64,000 bases of DNA from contig NZ_CP146016.1 in assembly GCF_036967215.1 (NCBI RefSeq), positions 1,861,337-1,925,336 of the forward strand. The letters are read 5' to 3'. Position 1 is the stretch's first letter; every line of letters begins with the position of its first letter. Below, in pieces: positions 19,224 to 29,563 of this stretch. The position numbers and the translations under genes are program-made. The notes beneath the pieces are model-generated. The model saw nothing but the letters and a program-made list of their open reading frames with translations, had not been told where the DNA came from and made no database searches. This stretch comes from Sulfolobus tengchongensis. GTDB lineage: Archaea; Thermoproteota; Thermoprotei_A; Sulfolobales; Sulfolobaceae.

Positions 19224-20191
19224 TTCACAACTACCTCATTCTTTTCCTTTGCTTTTTCTAATTGCTTCATGTACTTCTTAACATCCCACACTCTGAGTCT
19301 TGGATTTGCTACTCTATCGATTCCTATGTTTATTAAGGCAAAGGAGAATGCTACTAAACCTATCATAAGTCCCGGTGGAATATACCACCACCACAGTCCT
19401 CTTAAATACGCTTCTCCACCTAAAGACCAATACAGCATGGTTCCCCAGTTAACTTGTGTTAGACTACCTAATCCAAAGTAGTAAATGAATGTGAATCCAG
19501 TTATACCATAAATGGCAGTGAAGAAGAAGTTAGATGCAATAAATGGTAAATTATTTGGTATTATTTGACGGAATATGGTGCTTAATTTAGATTCTCCAAT
19601 TAGTTCAGATGATAGTATATATTCTCTTCGCCTTAATGCTAATACTAGAGATCTTAACACCCTAGATCCCCATGCCCACCCTGTTGATGAGAGTGCAAAG
19701 AGAATAGTTAGATAACCTAGTTTAAATTGAACTGCCCCCAAATATGCTCCTATTAGCTCTATAATTAAAATTCCAGGTATTATAAGAAATATTTGAGTTA
19801 TTGCGCTTAATACACGATCAATCATCGTTTCGGCATATAAACCGGCTGTAATACCTACTAGAATGGATATAAAAGTGCCTATTAGACCTACTGCAAAACC
19901 AACACCTATTACTGGAAATCCACCTACTAACAATTGGGAGAAAACATCGTGTCCATAATCATCAGTACCTAGTAAATGTTGAGGTGAAGGAGGCAAATCT
20001 CTTGGGAATCCTGTATAATTAGGATTATATGGAGTATAGAAGACCCCAATTAGAGAGAATATTATTATCGCTAAGAGTATGTAGAAACCTACCCTAGCTA
20101 CTCTCTGTTCCCATACGCCCCTTATAAGGTTATAGACGGGGCTGTACTTGTCTATTTTGAAGTTAAATATACCAAATCTACTTTGGGCCAT
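19220..20191 (-). CDS. Oligosaccharide ABC importer permease, DppC type
   Basis: Membrane subunit (323 aa). The N-terminal transmembrane helix (about 34-52, VGFYILLAIIIFSLIGVFY) precedes the conserved LLGTDDYGHDVFSQLL block, and five more helices form the BPD_transp_1 domain. The cytoplasmic coupling loop includes SSELIGESKLSTIFRQIIPN, the EAA-like loop. DppC proteins pair with DppB to form the pore. The start codon follows the DppB stop by 1 bp and the end overlaps the ATPase gene, so it is operonic. Confidence 0.92.
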   Translation of the reverse strand: MAQSRFGIFNFKIDKYSPVYNLIRGVWEQRVARVGFYILLAIIIFSLIGVFYTPYNPNYTGFPRDLPPSPQHLLGTDDYGHDVFSQLLVGGFPVIGVGFAVGLIGTFISILVGITAGLYAETMIDRVLSAITQIFLIIPGILIIELIGAYLGAVQFKLGYLTILFALSSTGWAWGSRVLRSLVLALRRREYILSSELIGESKLSTIFRQIIPNNLPFIASNFFFTAIYGITGFTFIYYFGLGSLTQVNWGTMLYWSLGGEAYLRGLWWWYIPPGLMIGLVAFSFALINIGIDRVANPRLRVWDVKKYMKQLEKAKEKNEVVVK

Positions 20192-20192
20192 T

Positions 20193-21257
20193 TCATACGC
20201 CCTCCGTTTCCTCCTGGCTTGTTCTAGGATCTATTATACTGTATATTATATCAGCTACGAAATTACTAAGAACCATTGCTGTAACTAACATGAAGAATAT
20301 TCCGCTTAACAAGGGATAATCTAAACCGGTGATAGCTTGATTGAAATAATAACCTAATCCTGCGTAATTGAATAAATATTCTATCACCACAGCTCCTAAT
20401 ACGGAATAACCTATAGATATGGAAAAGCTAGTAAAATTCGGAAGTAAAGCTAACCTATAAGCTTTGCTAGCGACCATTCTTTCAGAAACACCCATTAACC
20501 TATAATAGTTCATGTAATCTTCTTGTAAAATAGGTATCATGTTATTTCTCATACCCATTATCCATCCTGCAAGAGAGAATAAAGTTAACGTTAATACGGG
20601 CAGGATCGCATGATATATAACTGACCATACGAAAGGTAAACTTAAGGTAGGTTTAAGGAACTGTAGGGTATTGTATTGCCCGCCAGTAGGAAAGATGTGA
20701 AGATTAACCGCTAAGACCTCTATAAGAATCTCACCAGTTACGAAAACTGGAAAAGTGTATAAAAACATAGTTATTCCTAACACAACGTAGTCTATTATCT
20801 TTCCTCTAGATAAAGCAGCAGCTCTACCCAGCAAATTACCAATAAAGAACGATGCAACTATTGCAGGTATAACAATCCCAAAAGTCCAAGGAGCAGCTTC
20901 TTTTAATATTGTGCCCACAGATACAGGGAACTCAGAAAGAGAAGGACCAAAGTTTAACGTTACTACCTCTTTCAAGTAATTAAAATACTGTATATAAAGA
21001 GGTTGCTGATATTGTGACAAACCTAATTGTTGAACTAGAATTTGTATTTCCTGCTGGATGTCTTGTCCGTAGTTTGCTCCAGCCCCACCAATTCTCCCGT
21101 AAATTATACTTGCTAATGCACTGCCCGGTATTAGTCTAGGAAGTACAAAATCAATTGTAATCCCGACGAACCAGACTATAATATAGTATATGCCTCTTTT
21201 AATAATGAAATCCTTCCTCATTAAATAGGCACCTAATTTAAACTTTTTAGATGACAT
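20193..21257 (-). CDS. Oligosaccharide ABC importer permease, DppB type
   Basis: First gene of the importer operon (354 aa). The DppB hallmarks are an N-terminal helix followed by FVLPRLIPGSALASIIYG and, near the C-terminus, AVVIEYLFNYAGLGYYF and DYPLLSGIFFMLVTAMVL. About six transmembrane helices are predicted by eye, with a coupling loop YYRLMGVSERMVASKAYRLALLPN. A promoter should lie in the intergenic region upstream, which also holds one copy of the 91-bp repeat. Confidence 0.92.
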   Translation of the reverse strand: MSSKKFKLGAYLMRKDFIIKRGIYYIIVWFVGITIDFVLPRLIPGSALASIIYGRIGGAGANYGQDIQQEIQILVQQLGLSQYQQPLYIQYFNYLKEVVTLNFGPSLSEFPVSVGTILKEAAPWTFGIVIPAIVASFFIGNLLGRAAALSRGKIIDYVVLGITMFLYTFPVFVTGEILIEVLAVNLHIFPTGGQYNTLQFLKPTLSLPFVWSVIYHAILPVLTLTLFSLAGWIMGMRNNMIPILQEDYMNYYRLMGVSERMVASKAYRLALLPNFTSFSISIGYSVLGAVVIEYLFNYAGLGYYFNQAITGLDYPLLSGIFFMLVTAMVLSNFVADIIYSIIDPRTSQEETEGV

Positions 21258-21303
21258 ATATAAATATTATGCGTAAGAGTTTAGATTAATATTTACACAT
21301 GCT

Positions 21304-21394
21304 TAGTTTGTTGGGTATCTGAAGATTAAGGTTATTCTCTTAATCAGAACCGTTCGTAAAATTAGCGTTAAGTATTCAAATGGTACACACACTA
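21304..21394 (+). repeat. 91-bp dispersed repeat, copy 1
   Basis: This stretch aligns without gaps over 91 bp to 29564-29654 (19 mismatches) and 48400-48490. The sequence begins TAGTTTGT and ends GGTACACACACTA. It lies in the 443-bp divergent gap between the importer operon and the Gfo/Idh/MocA gene. It has no long open frame. It could be the edge of a decayed IS, a MITE, or a small RNA gene. Confidence 0.8.
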
Positions 21395-21670
21395 ATGATA
21401 ATATAAACAATACTGCATGCATATTGTTGTCGCTATACCTAACAGAATTTAAGGAGAGATTCCTTTAAATAACATTAATCGTTAAAAGATATATAAATTC
21501 TCGCTTTGAAAAATATATAGTTATATCAATATTTATATCAAATAAGTAAATAATATTAATGAAACACTTTAGCACTTGCCTATATCATAGTAAAGATAAA
21601 AAATAACACAATCTTGAAAATTCATTCTTAAAGATTTTGACAGAGTATTACACGTAGGCTATCGTAGATT

Positions 21671-21700
21671 TTTATTTAAGTTGTTTTTACTTTATTACTT
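21671..21700 (+). promoter_or_regulatory. Leaderless promoter of the Gfo/Idh/MocA gene
   Basis: TTTATTTAAG at 21671-21680 is centred about 26 bp before the ATG at 21701. That is the usual TATA to start-site distance in Sulfolobus, so the start codon is probably the first transcribed base. No ribosome site lies in between. Confidence 0.5.
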
Positions 21701-22768
21701 ATGACGAAAAGAATTGGTGTAGCCGTAATAGGTTTAGGTTCTGTGGGAAAGACGCATGTAAAGGTCTTAAAGGAGATAGAAAAGGAAGTCGAATTTGTGA
21801 AATTAATAGCAGTAGTGGATCAAGTTAGAGCTACAGCAGAAAGCATTGGCAAACAATATGGCATATCATATTACTCCACTATTGATGACGCTCTAAAAAA
21901 TCCAGAAATCGATGTGATCACTATTGCGACTCCTACATATTTACACGCACCTCAAGCCATCTTGGCGATGGAGTATGGTAAGAACGTAATTGTAGAAAAA
22001 CCAATGGCAACCACTTTAGCTGGGGCTAAGGAAATGATAAGTAGAGCTGAAAAAAATAACGTAAAATTAGGTGTAATATTCCAAGAAAGATATGCCCCCG
22101 ATATTAAAAGGCTTAAAAATGAAATAATAGATAATTTGGGTAAGGTGTATTTAATCGAATCCGAATTAAAATGGTACCGTGACGTAAAAGACTATTACAA
22201 GAGAGATGAGATAGCTAGAAGCTGGAGGGGTATGTGGAACACTGAAGGGGGTGGAGTTATGACAAATCAAGGAATTCATACAATAGATCTCATGATATGG
22301 CTTAACGGTGATGTGGTAGAGGTGTCTGGATTCATCGATAACTTAACTCATGAGTCTATAGAAGTGGAAGACACTGCGGTTGCAGTTATAAGGTATAAGA
22401 ATGGAGCTTTAGGAACCATATCCCAAACTGTCTCCATGAAGCCTATAAACTATCAGTATAGAAAGATAAGAGTTCATGGGAGTAACGGATTCGCCGAAAT
22501 TGTAGATAACAAACTAGCGACAGTAGCTGTTGAGGGAAAAATGGAGTCTAAAGAAAAGGTAGAGTATAGAGAAGAAACTATTATTCAGTGGGGGGACCTT
22601 CATAAGGCATTATTTAAGGATTTCCTAAAAGCCCTATCAGAGGATAGACGCTTCCCGATTGATGGAAAAGACGGTATGAAAAGCCTAGAATTAATTAAGG
22701 CCATATATCTATCCTCGGCCAGTAGACAGATTGTAAAGCTACCATTGGACATAAATATTGTTATTTAA
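21701..22768 (+). CDS. Gfo/Idh/MocA-family sugar dehydrogenase
   Basis: NAD(P)-dependent oxidoreductase (355 aa). The N-terminal Rossmann domain starts with AVIGLGSVGKTH (about 8-19). The family motif VIVEKPMATT (about 93-102, catalytic Lys in EKP) and the substrate-domain segments EGGGVMTNQGIHTIDLMIW (His/Asp) follow. Members oxidise or reduce ring carbons of sugars, inositols or sugar acids. Placed between a maltodextrin-type importer and MalA, it probably acts on a released sugar and could feed a lactonase. It is monocistronic, with a leaderless promoter. The substrate is unknown. Confidence 0.88.
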   Translation: MTKRIGVAVIGLGSVGKTHVKVLKEIEKEVEFVKLIAVVDQVRATAESIGKQYGISYYSTIDDALKNPEIDVITIATPTYLHAPQAILAMEYGKNVIVEKPMATTLAGAKEMISRAEKNNVKLGVIFQERYAPDIKRLKNEIIDNLGKVYLIESELKWYRDVKDYYKRDEIARSWRGMWNTEGGGVMTNQGIHTIDLMIWLNGDVVEVSGFIDNLTHESIEVEDTAVAVIRYKNGALGTISQTVSMKPINYQYRKIRVHGSNGFAEIVDNKLATVAVEGKMESKEKVEYREETIIQWGDLHKALFKDFLKALSEDRRFPIDGKDGMKSLELIKAIYLSSASRQIVKLPLDINIVI

Positions 22769-22824
22769 TTTGGAGTAATTTAATTTATTATTTCTAATTT
22801 AGCTACAAGAAGTATATTGTATGA

Positions 22825-22912
22825 TGTTCGTAAACTATTTGTTTTGGCACGTTACCGTTACTTAAGAGAGTATGAAAAAAGTAACGCAATTTCTGGAAAA
22901 AGTCCCACAAAG
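22825..22912 (-). repeat. MITE-like repeat, ~100-bp family, copy 1
   Basis: Read on the minus strand it starts TTTGTGGGACTTTTTCCAG and continues GCGTTACTTTTTTCATACTC, matching the copies at 32334, 37401 and 59211. The family carries GTGGGG-like and CCCCAC-like ends and a central CTCTTTA.AGTAA block. This copy has lost its far end. It is non-coding. Confidence 0.6.
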
Positions 22913-23389
22913 TAGTAGCAAGAATGTAAAAATCGACATTGCTTTAATGCATCCAATTTAGATTCTTGATAATTTGTTTTCCATTTAATTAATAGAAATA
23001 AAACAGCTATATCAAGGTTTAACTTCTATCTTTCCCTTTAATTTCTTTTAAAACTAGTTTAGATCCCAAAACATAAGCAGTGACTACTACTTCTTAATAA
23101 TTTTTTGGTTAACTTGTTAAAGCAAAGTTTAAATACCAAAATAGTTCACCTCTTCTTACCACAGCTTCATCTGGAACACAACATGAAGTAGTTAGTAAAG
23201 CAACTGCCATACTGCTATAATGAGCTAAAAGCAATATTTGTGTTCTTAGTTATTTTTACTCAAAATAAAACTAATATAATAGTTCTAGATGCAGTCTTCT
23301 AGCTGATAGAAAATGTTTAAAATTAGTCTCCTTATTTGGAAAATTCCGTCAAAGAGACTTCAGAGACGATCTGCATTATAAATAATCAA
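22913..23389. other. Gene-free region with degenerate sequence
   Basis: No credible gene is seen. On the minus strand around 23110-23240 a short broken frame reads LLAHYSSMAVALLTTSCC and about 20 more residues before a stop, with stops on both sides in every frame. That could be a gene remnant. The rest is AT-rich without repeats I could match elsewhere in the window. Confidence 0.3.
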
Positions 23390-23408
23390 TGCTTTTAATC
23401 TTAAAGCA
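23390..23408. promoter_or_regulatory. Inverted repeat over the TATA box of the 23423 gene
   Basis: TGCTTTTAATCTTAAAGCA has TGCTTT and AAAGCA arms and a TATA-like core (CTTTTAATC) centred about 26 bp before the ATG at 23423. A regulator bound here would block TBP, so it is a candidate operator. No second site was found that would prove it. Confidence 0.35.
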
Positions 23409-23422
23409 AAATAACAATAACC

Positions 23423-24121
23423 ATGAGGCTTGGAATTCAAAGCTATTCCCTTAGGAAATTAAGTTATGAAAACGCTTTGAAGGCAATATCTGATCTAGGA
23501 ATCACGTATGTTGAAGCTTTTCCCAGACATCTACCTCCTTCCAATAACACTGAGGCTGTTATAGAGTTACATAAAAAATTTGGAACTAAGTTAGTTGCGC
23601 ATGGGGTAAATCACTTAAAGAATGATGAGAAAGAGTTAAGAAGTCTCTTCGAATTTGCAAATAAAGTAGGAATTGAAGTTATAACCGCAGATCCAGACGA
23701 AGACGCCTTAAATTTAATTAACGATTTAGTTAAGGAATACAACATCAAAGTTGCGATACATAACCACGGCCCTAATCACAGATGGGGATCTTTTAAAAGA
23801 ATCTACGAATACACTAAAAAACTAGATTACAGAATTGGAATGTGCCTTGATCTAGCTCACTTAGTTAGATACGGAGAAAATCCCATAGATGCAATAGAAA
23901 CACTTTCCAATAGAATTCATGACATACACATAAAAGATGTGGATAGCAGAGGAAATGACGTAATAGTAGGAACGGGTACTATCAACGTTAAGGGAGTTGT
24001 AAATAAAGTTAAGGAGTTAGGATTGAATACACCTTTAATGATAGAATACGAACCAGATCCAGATAACCCCATTAATGGAATAATAAGATCTGTGGAGTTC
24101 GTAAAGAAAATCCTTCAATAA
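23423..24121 (+). CDS. Sugar isomerase/epimerase-like TIM-barrel protein
   Basis: 232-aa xylose-isomerase-like TIM barrel, somewhat shorter than the copy at 4867. Metal ligand positions are visible: His/Asn in [10 protein letters not shown], Asp in MCLDLAHL, His in DIHIKDVD and Glu in LMIEYEPD. Enzymes of this family interconvert keto and aldo sugars or dehydrate inositol derivatives. Its 3' end overlaps the convergent malA stop by 7 bp. It is leaderless, with an inverted repeat on the TATA box. A link to the nearby Gfo/Idh/MocA enzyme is plausible, since these two families often act together in inositol or keto-sugar routes. Confidence 0.83.
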   Translation: MRLGIQSYSLRKLSYENALKAISDLGITYVEAFPRHLPPSNNTEAVIELHKKFGTKLVAHGVNHLKNDEKELRSLFEFANKVGIEVITADPDEDALNLINDLVKEYNIKVAIHNHGPNHRWGSFKRIYEYTKKLDYRIGMCLDLAHLVRYGENPIDAIETLSNRIHDIHIKDVDSRGNDVIVGTGTINVKGVVNKVKELGLNTPLMIEYEPDPDNPINGIIRSVEFVKKILQ

Positions 24122-26199
24122 ATGAGTCTAATTTTACCTTCTTTCACTACGGTATTCACGTCAACACTGAAAGTATTAGGTTTTCTCTTTTCCACAGTTA
24201 GCTCCTTCCCGTTTACTATCACTTTATTTAAGGTTCTTTCACTTTCCACTATTGTTAGTCTAGATATGTAAATCTCCTTAGAGAACCTTATTTCTTCACC
24301 ATTAAAGACAATTTCTACATTATCATATCGCTTTAATGAGCCTTTACCGTAGATTACGAGTTCATCACCTTCTAATGGAATTATGGAGCCTTCTCTCAAA
24401 TATATCGGTAAATCGTTACTCGATCTTATCACGGTTTTCCCTTTGTAGATCTGTCCAGACCAATAGTCATACCAATTGGAATTTGGCAAAATGACCAATC
24501 TGCTTTCCTCTCTAGATATCAGAGGTGCATATAATAAGTACTTACCAACAAGGTATTCATCTTCAATTTTATACGCGTCATCGTCGTCCTGAAATTCATA
24601 AAATAGCGGCCTAATTACTGGATGGCCCTTATTGCTAGCCTCTAGCGCTAAAGAGTATAAGTATGGCATGAACTTATATCTTAGCTCAATTATTTGTCTT
24701 ATCTTTTCCTTGTAGTACTGCGGTAAAAATACTGGTTCAGTGTCTATTCCATCTGTAGCCTTATGAGATCTATAAAATGGAAAGAACAACGCTAAAGCAT
24801 AATATCTAACTAACAATTCAAACGAATTATCAATTGCTGAGAATCCTCTACCTTGGAATCCTCCTATATCGCACCCAACAAAAGGAACACCAGATATTGA
24901 CAAGCCGAGAACCAATTGCAATTGTAGTTTTAGGTCGTCCCATGAAGGGGTATTATCTCCAGTCCAGATAAATGCATATCTCTGTATCCCAGAATAACCC
25001 GCCCTACTCAATATGAAAACTTCATCTCTTTTGCTCTTTCTAAATCCCTCAAAGGTAGCCATTGCTTCATATAGAGGATAAGCATTTCTTACCTTTTCAT
25101 GCCTTACTTTTCTACCCTTTAAATGGTGAATAACATCATCTGGAAATACGTGAAGTAATCTATCATCTCTGAACTCTACTGGTAAACTTGATAATACGTT
25201 TCTGATTTCAATAATTTTAGAGAAGTCCGTAGGCTCATTCATATCAAGCCAAATTCCATCTACACCTTGTGATAGCCATTCTGAGATTAGATTTGCCCAC
25301 CATTCTCTAGTATCTTCTCTAAAGAAATCTGGATAAACTGTAGTTCCAGGCCACATCTTACCTACAAATAATTCTCCGCTCTCAAACTCACAATATTTTC
25401 CTATACCAGAAATAAAAGGAGAATAATTTTGATCAACCCTTATTCCGTGATCAACTATGGTGATTAGCTTAACGTTGCGTTTATGCAATTCATCAATCAT
25501 CTTTTTGGGATCTGGGAATCTTTGAGGATGCCAAGTGAATAATTTATATTTATCCATGTAATGTATGTCAAGAAATACTCCAGATACTCTAAATCCCTCT
25601 TTTTGCATTAGGTCAACTAATTCCACCACTTTATCTTGAGGATAATAAGAATATCGAGATATCATGTAACCAAAAGCCCACATAGGAGGAAGGAATGGCT
25701 TACCAGTTAGCTCAACATACCTCTCTATAACCCTTTCTATAGTTGGTCCTTCAATGACGTATAGTTCAACTGATTCCTCTGGTATTATAATTTTTATCCT
25801 ATCGTACTCCTCTAAGCCTATATCAAAGATAACCTTAGATGCTGAGTTAATGAAATACCCAGTTGCTGTGCCATTTTTTATTGAAATAAAAAAGGGTATG
25901 CTAACGTAAAGAGGATCTTGATACTTTTTATATGCTCCTGCGTCAACATTGTACATAACATATCTCTTCCTCTTTCTATCTAATTCATATGCCTTTTCTC
26001 CTAAACCCACTATATGTTCCTTTAGATCTAAGGATTTCTCTATGATCACTCTATCATGCTCTTGTCTAATTATTAAACCTATTTCAGAAACGGTCTTATT
26101 TGACTCCCTTAGTTTGTATTCAAATTCTAATGGCGGTAAAGGATCTCCTACTTCTATTTTATAGATACCATTTCCTTCATAAACCTTATGTTCTTGCAT
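24115..26199 (-). CDS. malA: GH31 alpha-glucosidase MalA
   Basis: Family GH31 alpha-glucosidase of 694 aa, in length and motif placement matching S. solfataricus MalA (693 aa), which hydrolyses maltose and maltodextrins in the cytoplasm. The N-terminal beta-sandwich contains [15 protein letters not shown]. The barrel carries [17 protein letters not shown], the nucleophile block [12 protein letters not shown] (D319) and the acid/base block [10 protein letters not shown] (D415). Beta-sandwich C-terminal domains follow. A TATA-like GCTTATATAC lies about 35 bp upstream of the ATG, so the leader is short. It works with the maltodextrin importer at 15.1-21.3 kb. Confidence 0.96.
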   Translation of the reverse strand: MQEHKVYEGNGIYKIEVGDPLPPLEFEYKLRESNKTVSEIGLIIRQEHDRVIIEKSLDLKEHIVGLGEKAYELDRKRKRYVMYNVDAGAYKKYQDPLYVSIPFFISIKNGTATGYFINSASKVIFDIGLEEYDRIKIIIPEESVELYVIEGPTIERVIERYVELTGKPFLPPMWAFGYMISRYSYYPQDKVVELVDLMQKEGFRVSGVFLDIHYMDKYKLFTWHPQRFPDPKKMIDELHKRNVKLITIVDHGIRVDQNYSPFISGIGKYCEFESGELFVGKMWPGTTVYPDFFREDTREWWANLISEWLSQGVDGIWLDMNEPTDFSKIIEIRNVLSSLPVEFRDDRLLHVFPDDVIHHLKGRKVRHEKVRNAYPLYEAMATFEGFRKSKRDEVFILSRAGYSGIQRYAFIWTGDNTPSWDDLKLQLQLVLGLSISGVPFVGCDIGGFQGRGFSAIDNSFELLVRYYALALFFPFYRSHKATDGIDTEPVFLPQYYKEKIRQIIELRYKFMPYLYSLALEASNKGHPVIRPLFYEFQDDDDAYKIEDEYLVGKYLLYAPLISREESRLVILPNSNWYDYWSGQIYKGKTVIRSSNDLPIYLREGSIIPLEGDELVIYGKGSLKRYDNVEIVFNGEEIRFSKEIYISRLTIVESERTLNKVIVNGKELTVEKRKPNTFSVDVNTVVKEGKIRLIY

Positions 26200-26339
26200 T
26201 TAGAAGCATATTCTAAGGCAGGTATATAAGCTTTTCCTGCAAAAAGACTCTGGCACAAATAGCTTACTTCTCCCCCAATCTACAACACTTTTAGACTATT
26301 TAACCTAACGCTTTAAACCGCAGCAAATTATGAATAACA

Positions 26340-26640
26340 ACCCATGAAAGAATAGTCGTGTGAACTCTTTCCTCACAACTCACTCAGTCCCTTTTGAAAT
26401 CAAACCCTCACACTTCACTCTCTTAAAATACCCTTGCAAGCCTTTCGTTTCCCTTCTCTCCTTTATCCTCATCCATTTATGTCCTAAGCTCACGATAAAG
26501 AACAAGGTAGTCCTCAAGGTTTTTTGAATTCATCAAGGTTCTTTGGGTTAATCTTTTAACCGTTTAAGCAAATGTACAAACGAAAGGGAATTAAAATTTT
26601 GTCCAAAAAAGCCCCAGATTCTACGCCCTTAGAGAAAGAT
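26340..26640 (-). pseudogene. Possible transposase remnant in the malA-cbtA gap
   Basis: The 750-bp gap upstream of malA has no intact gene. On the minus strand at about 26400-26530 a frame reads FFIVSLGHKWMRIKER and then ETKGLQGYFKRVKCEG before stops, with basic composition like a transposase fragment. I could not assign an IS family. The remainder up to 26940 is AT-rich and shows nothing else I can support. Confidence 0.25.
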
Positions 26641-26948
26641 CATTAATTTGAACCAACTACACCTAAAGACTCACCATATTTTTGTGAAATGATTTCCTTA
26701 AACAAAAACCCTTATTTGAAGAGCATAAATTGCGTATTACTCAAAAAAACAAGCTATATGTCGAAATTACCTTTGTTAATGAAGTAGAGCAAGAATTGAT
26801 ATAGAATTACAAATAAATTATTGTAATTATTTAGTATAATAATCAATTTTCCATATCCATCATAATAATTTGGCTAAAAATAAATCTAGAGAAGTTAATC
26901 AATGAATATTGTTAGGAAAAATTATGGGAAAAAAGAAAATATCTTATT

Positions 26949-29111
26949 TTATCTTCTTCTTAATGCTACAAACGCTACTACAACTATTACAACAATAACT
27001 ACTACAACTATGCCTACAATAACACCTATGGATAATCCGCTTGATGAGGTAGTAGTGGAAGTTGAAGTAGATATGGGCGTAGTTGAAGTAGAAGTTGTGG
27101 TAGTTGTTAAGGGCGTAGTCGTGGAAGTTGAAGTAGTAGAAGTTGAAGTGTTAAGTGGAACTGTTGGTTGTAACATGTTTAGTAGAGATTGAGGGGTTGC
27201 AGTAGTTGCTTTTCCATTTATATAGTTCAATAAGTCTTGCCATGCGGTCTGAGTATATTGTATTTCTTGTTGCTGTGTCATACCTGGTGGTCTAGGGGCT
27301 ATATTAAGTAACATTAACACATTTCCATATATCCAGGGCTCTACGTTCCAAGTGTAGAAGTATTGAGGGGTAGAAAATCCTATGTAATATTGATCCTCAT
27401 ACTCGTATCTAGGATATGCATCGAAGACAACGGGTATCGCAGGTAGATCCTTTATGAGAATAGCAGCCATCTTATTATATATTTGCTTCAAAAGCGTTAC
27501 ATTAGTAGTATCTCCAGCTTGTATCCATAAGTCTATAAATTCTTTAGGTGGAATCCATCTTCCCGGATCAGTATATATAGGCACTCCTATAGTTTGAAGA
27601 GCAGTTACGTTTGGCTGATCGGTACCCGGTATAAGAGGAGGAATGAAAGCATATTCCCAAACATAATACGGAGTATAAGCGTTAGTTAGCCAATAAATCA
27701 AATCATATTGACCATTATCTTCACTTGCGAACATGTTTGATGGTGTCTCAGATATAACAGAAATTTGTAGACCAATTTGCTGTAAATCTTGAGCAATTAA
27801 CTCACTAGTAGCGAAAGTATCTGAGAAACCTTGATAATTAATTATAGTAACAGGTGGTAATGGTGTACCGTTGGGAAAACTTAGCTTACCATTAATTATC
27901 TTAAGACCATGCGACTCTAGAATTTGAATAGCTTCAGTTAAATTATATTGATCCACTTGATGAGCTTCTTGGATGATAGTTGAATTAAGCCAAATTTGTT
28001 CCATAGGTGATGGTAAAAAGTCAGCAGGTGTTGGGGGTGCTCCAGTTGTTATTCCAAACTGAGAACCAATACTGATTTGAGTCCTGTTTAAGGCTAATGA
28101 TAAGGCATATCTGAACCATGTCTCGTTCCAAGGCCAGTAATTGAGCTTAGCAAAGTTAATCCATAAAAATGAGGGTTGACCTCCAGACCCATTACCTATA
28201 CTTGCCATTCCGAAATAATATTGAGGATTTGCATAGGCGAATAGCTTGCTGAAAGGTGTAGAACCAGTGCTTCCAGTCCCTCCCCATTGAGCTACTCCCT
28301 TAGCTAAATAGCCATATGCTATAGAGTTTGAAACAGCTACATAATATGTGAGCGCAGGTATAAATGGCCTACCTGGTATCCAATAGTAAGGATTTCTATA
28401 AAGAACAGCCTCTGTAGCTGTTGCATGAGCTAAATAGTAAGGACCAGTGCCAACGGGTATAGGTATGACCGCAGAAGCGGGATTTGATAAATTAGCATAC
28501 TGCTCCCAAGGCACTATAAATTGCTCTAGAAGATCATATAACGCATACTGCACATTAGGAGTACCAAAATGAAAATCTACTTCGTACGGATTAATTTCAG
28601 TTACTGTTACATTAAATGGATTACCATATACTTCAAAATAATCTTGAAAACTGACCAAAACATCTTTGGCTGTAAAAGGCCACAAAATCTGAACTTGTGA
28701 ACCATTAGTCCATGTTCCATTGTAATAGAAGTAAACTCCATGCCTCAAATACACGATGAAGTTAGTGTTGTTATCAGTGAATGTCCAATTAGTAGCTAAC
28801 CATGGATATAATTGACCCGTCATAAAATCAGCATACGCTAAGGGCTCAAATATGAACATGTAAGGTATGTCATCACTTTTCTCACCGATACCGAACACAT
28901 TCCAATTATTAGGCACTATGGGACCTGATCCGGTAGTCACACCGAAGGGAGGATATGATGAAGCGTAAGAAAAAGTAGGTTGTGGATTAAGTTGTGGTGT
29001 CTGAGATTTTGCTACATGACCACTAATATATAGGAAACCAAATGCAGACATTACTAGGAATATTGCAATTATATATCCTATTATATCTTTATATTTATAT
29101 TTCATCTTCAA
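26949..29111 (-). CDS. cbtA: Opp/Dpp-type binding protein, cellobiose/beta-glucan type
   Basis: Extracytoplasmic binding protein (720 aa) with signal peptide (about 8-30, DIIGYIIAIFLVMSAFGFLY), SBP_bac_5 core, Thr/Ser stalk (about 665-695), a transmembrane segment and a terminal RRR. Position and partner genes match the cellobiose transporter CbtA of S. solfataricus, which binds cellobiose and longer beta-glucans; that assignment is by context. The TTG at 29111 is chosen because GGTGA lies 7 bp upstream, whereas the ATG two codons later would be too far from it. It is divergent from the fused ATPase gene across 1.2 kb filled with repeats. Confidence 0.88.
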   Translation of the reverse strand: MKMKYKYKDIIGYIIAIFLVMSAFGFLYISGHVAKSQTPQLNPQPTFSYASSYPPFGVTTGSGPIVPNNWNVFGIGEKSDDIPYMFIFEPLAYADFMTGQLYPWLATNWTFTDNNTNFIVYLRHGVYFYYNGTWTNGSQVQILWPFTAKDVLVSFQDYFEVYGNPFNVTVTEINPYEVDFHFGTPNVQYALYDLLEQFIVPWEQYANLSNPASAVIPIPVGTGPYYLAHATATEAVLYRNPYYWIPGRPFIPALTYYVAVSNSIAYGYLAKGVAQWGGTGSTGSTPFSKLFAYANPQYYFGMASIGNGSGGQPSFLWINFAKLNYWPWNETWFRYALSLALNRTQISIGSQFGITTGAPPTPADFLPSPMEQIWLNSTIIQEAHQVDQYNLTEAIQILESHGLKIINGKLSFPNGTPLPPVTIINYQGFSDTFATSELIAQDLQQIGLQISVISETPSNMFASEDNGQYDLIYWLTNAYTPYYVWEYAFIPPLIPGTDQPNVTALQTIGVPIYTDPGRWIPPKEFIDLWIQAGDTTNVTLLKQIYNKMAAILIKDLPAIPVVFDAYPRYEYEDQYYIGFSTPQYFYTWNVEPWIYGNVLMLLNIAPRPPGMTQQQEIQYTQTAWQDLLNYINGKATTATPQSLLNMLQPTVPLNTSTSTTSTSTTTPLTTTTTSTSTTPISTSTSTTTSSSGLSIGVIVGIVVVVIVVIVVVAFVALRRR

Positions 29112-29333
29112 TTTTACTTCACCTTACTCATTCTGCTACTTACTTTAATAAACTTATATAAAAGGATTTCGCATAGAATTTTCACATTATAGATTCCTTG
29201 ATTGGTATTATTATATCTTATTATTATTACCATATAGTATAAAGTATAACTCGTTTTCATCGTAAATATAATCGAAATCAATAATAACTCGAACATAGTT
29301 ATAGTAGTAGTTTTCGTAACTTACTTTACACTT

Positions 29334-29537
29334 GAGAGTGTCCGAAATGAGAGAAATTCAGTGAATAATTATTTGAAATCTATACCATTAATGAAAAACT
29401 GAATAATACTTAAGTTGGGCAAATTGACATCTATGTTAGTCAATTTAACCTCAAATTAAGGTGATAACTCGGAACATAGAGTTAACTTCATATTTTATAT
29501 TAAAATAAGCCGAATTTTATGCAATCCGGACACTCTC
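29334..29537. mobile_element. 204-bp element with terminal inverted repeats and ACTT duplication
   Basis: The left end GAGAGTGTCCG (29334-29344) recurs as its exact reverse complement CGGACACTCTC at 29527-29537. Similarity between the ends extends to about 26 bp, including AAATTC. ACTT directly flanks both ends (29330-29333 and 29538-29541), as expected of a target duplication. Inside there is no open frame, so this is a non-autonomous element mobilised by a transposase encoded elsewhere. Confidence 0.75.
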
Positions 29538-29563
29538 ACTTAACAGTTTCTTAGCATCATGAG

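Noticed and set aside
23110-23240. Minus-strand frame reading LLAHYSSMAVALLTTSCC
   Set aside because: It is only about 40 codons with stops all round and no start; noted as possible debris but not called as a gene.
29114-29296. 60-codon minus-strand frame upstream of cbtA
   Set aside because: AT-rich, no ribosome site of its own, and it covers the promoter and leader of cbtA.
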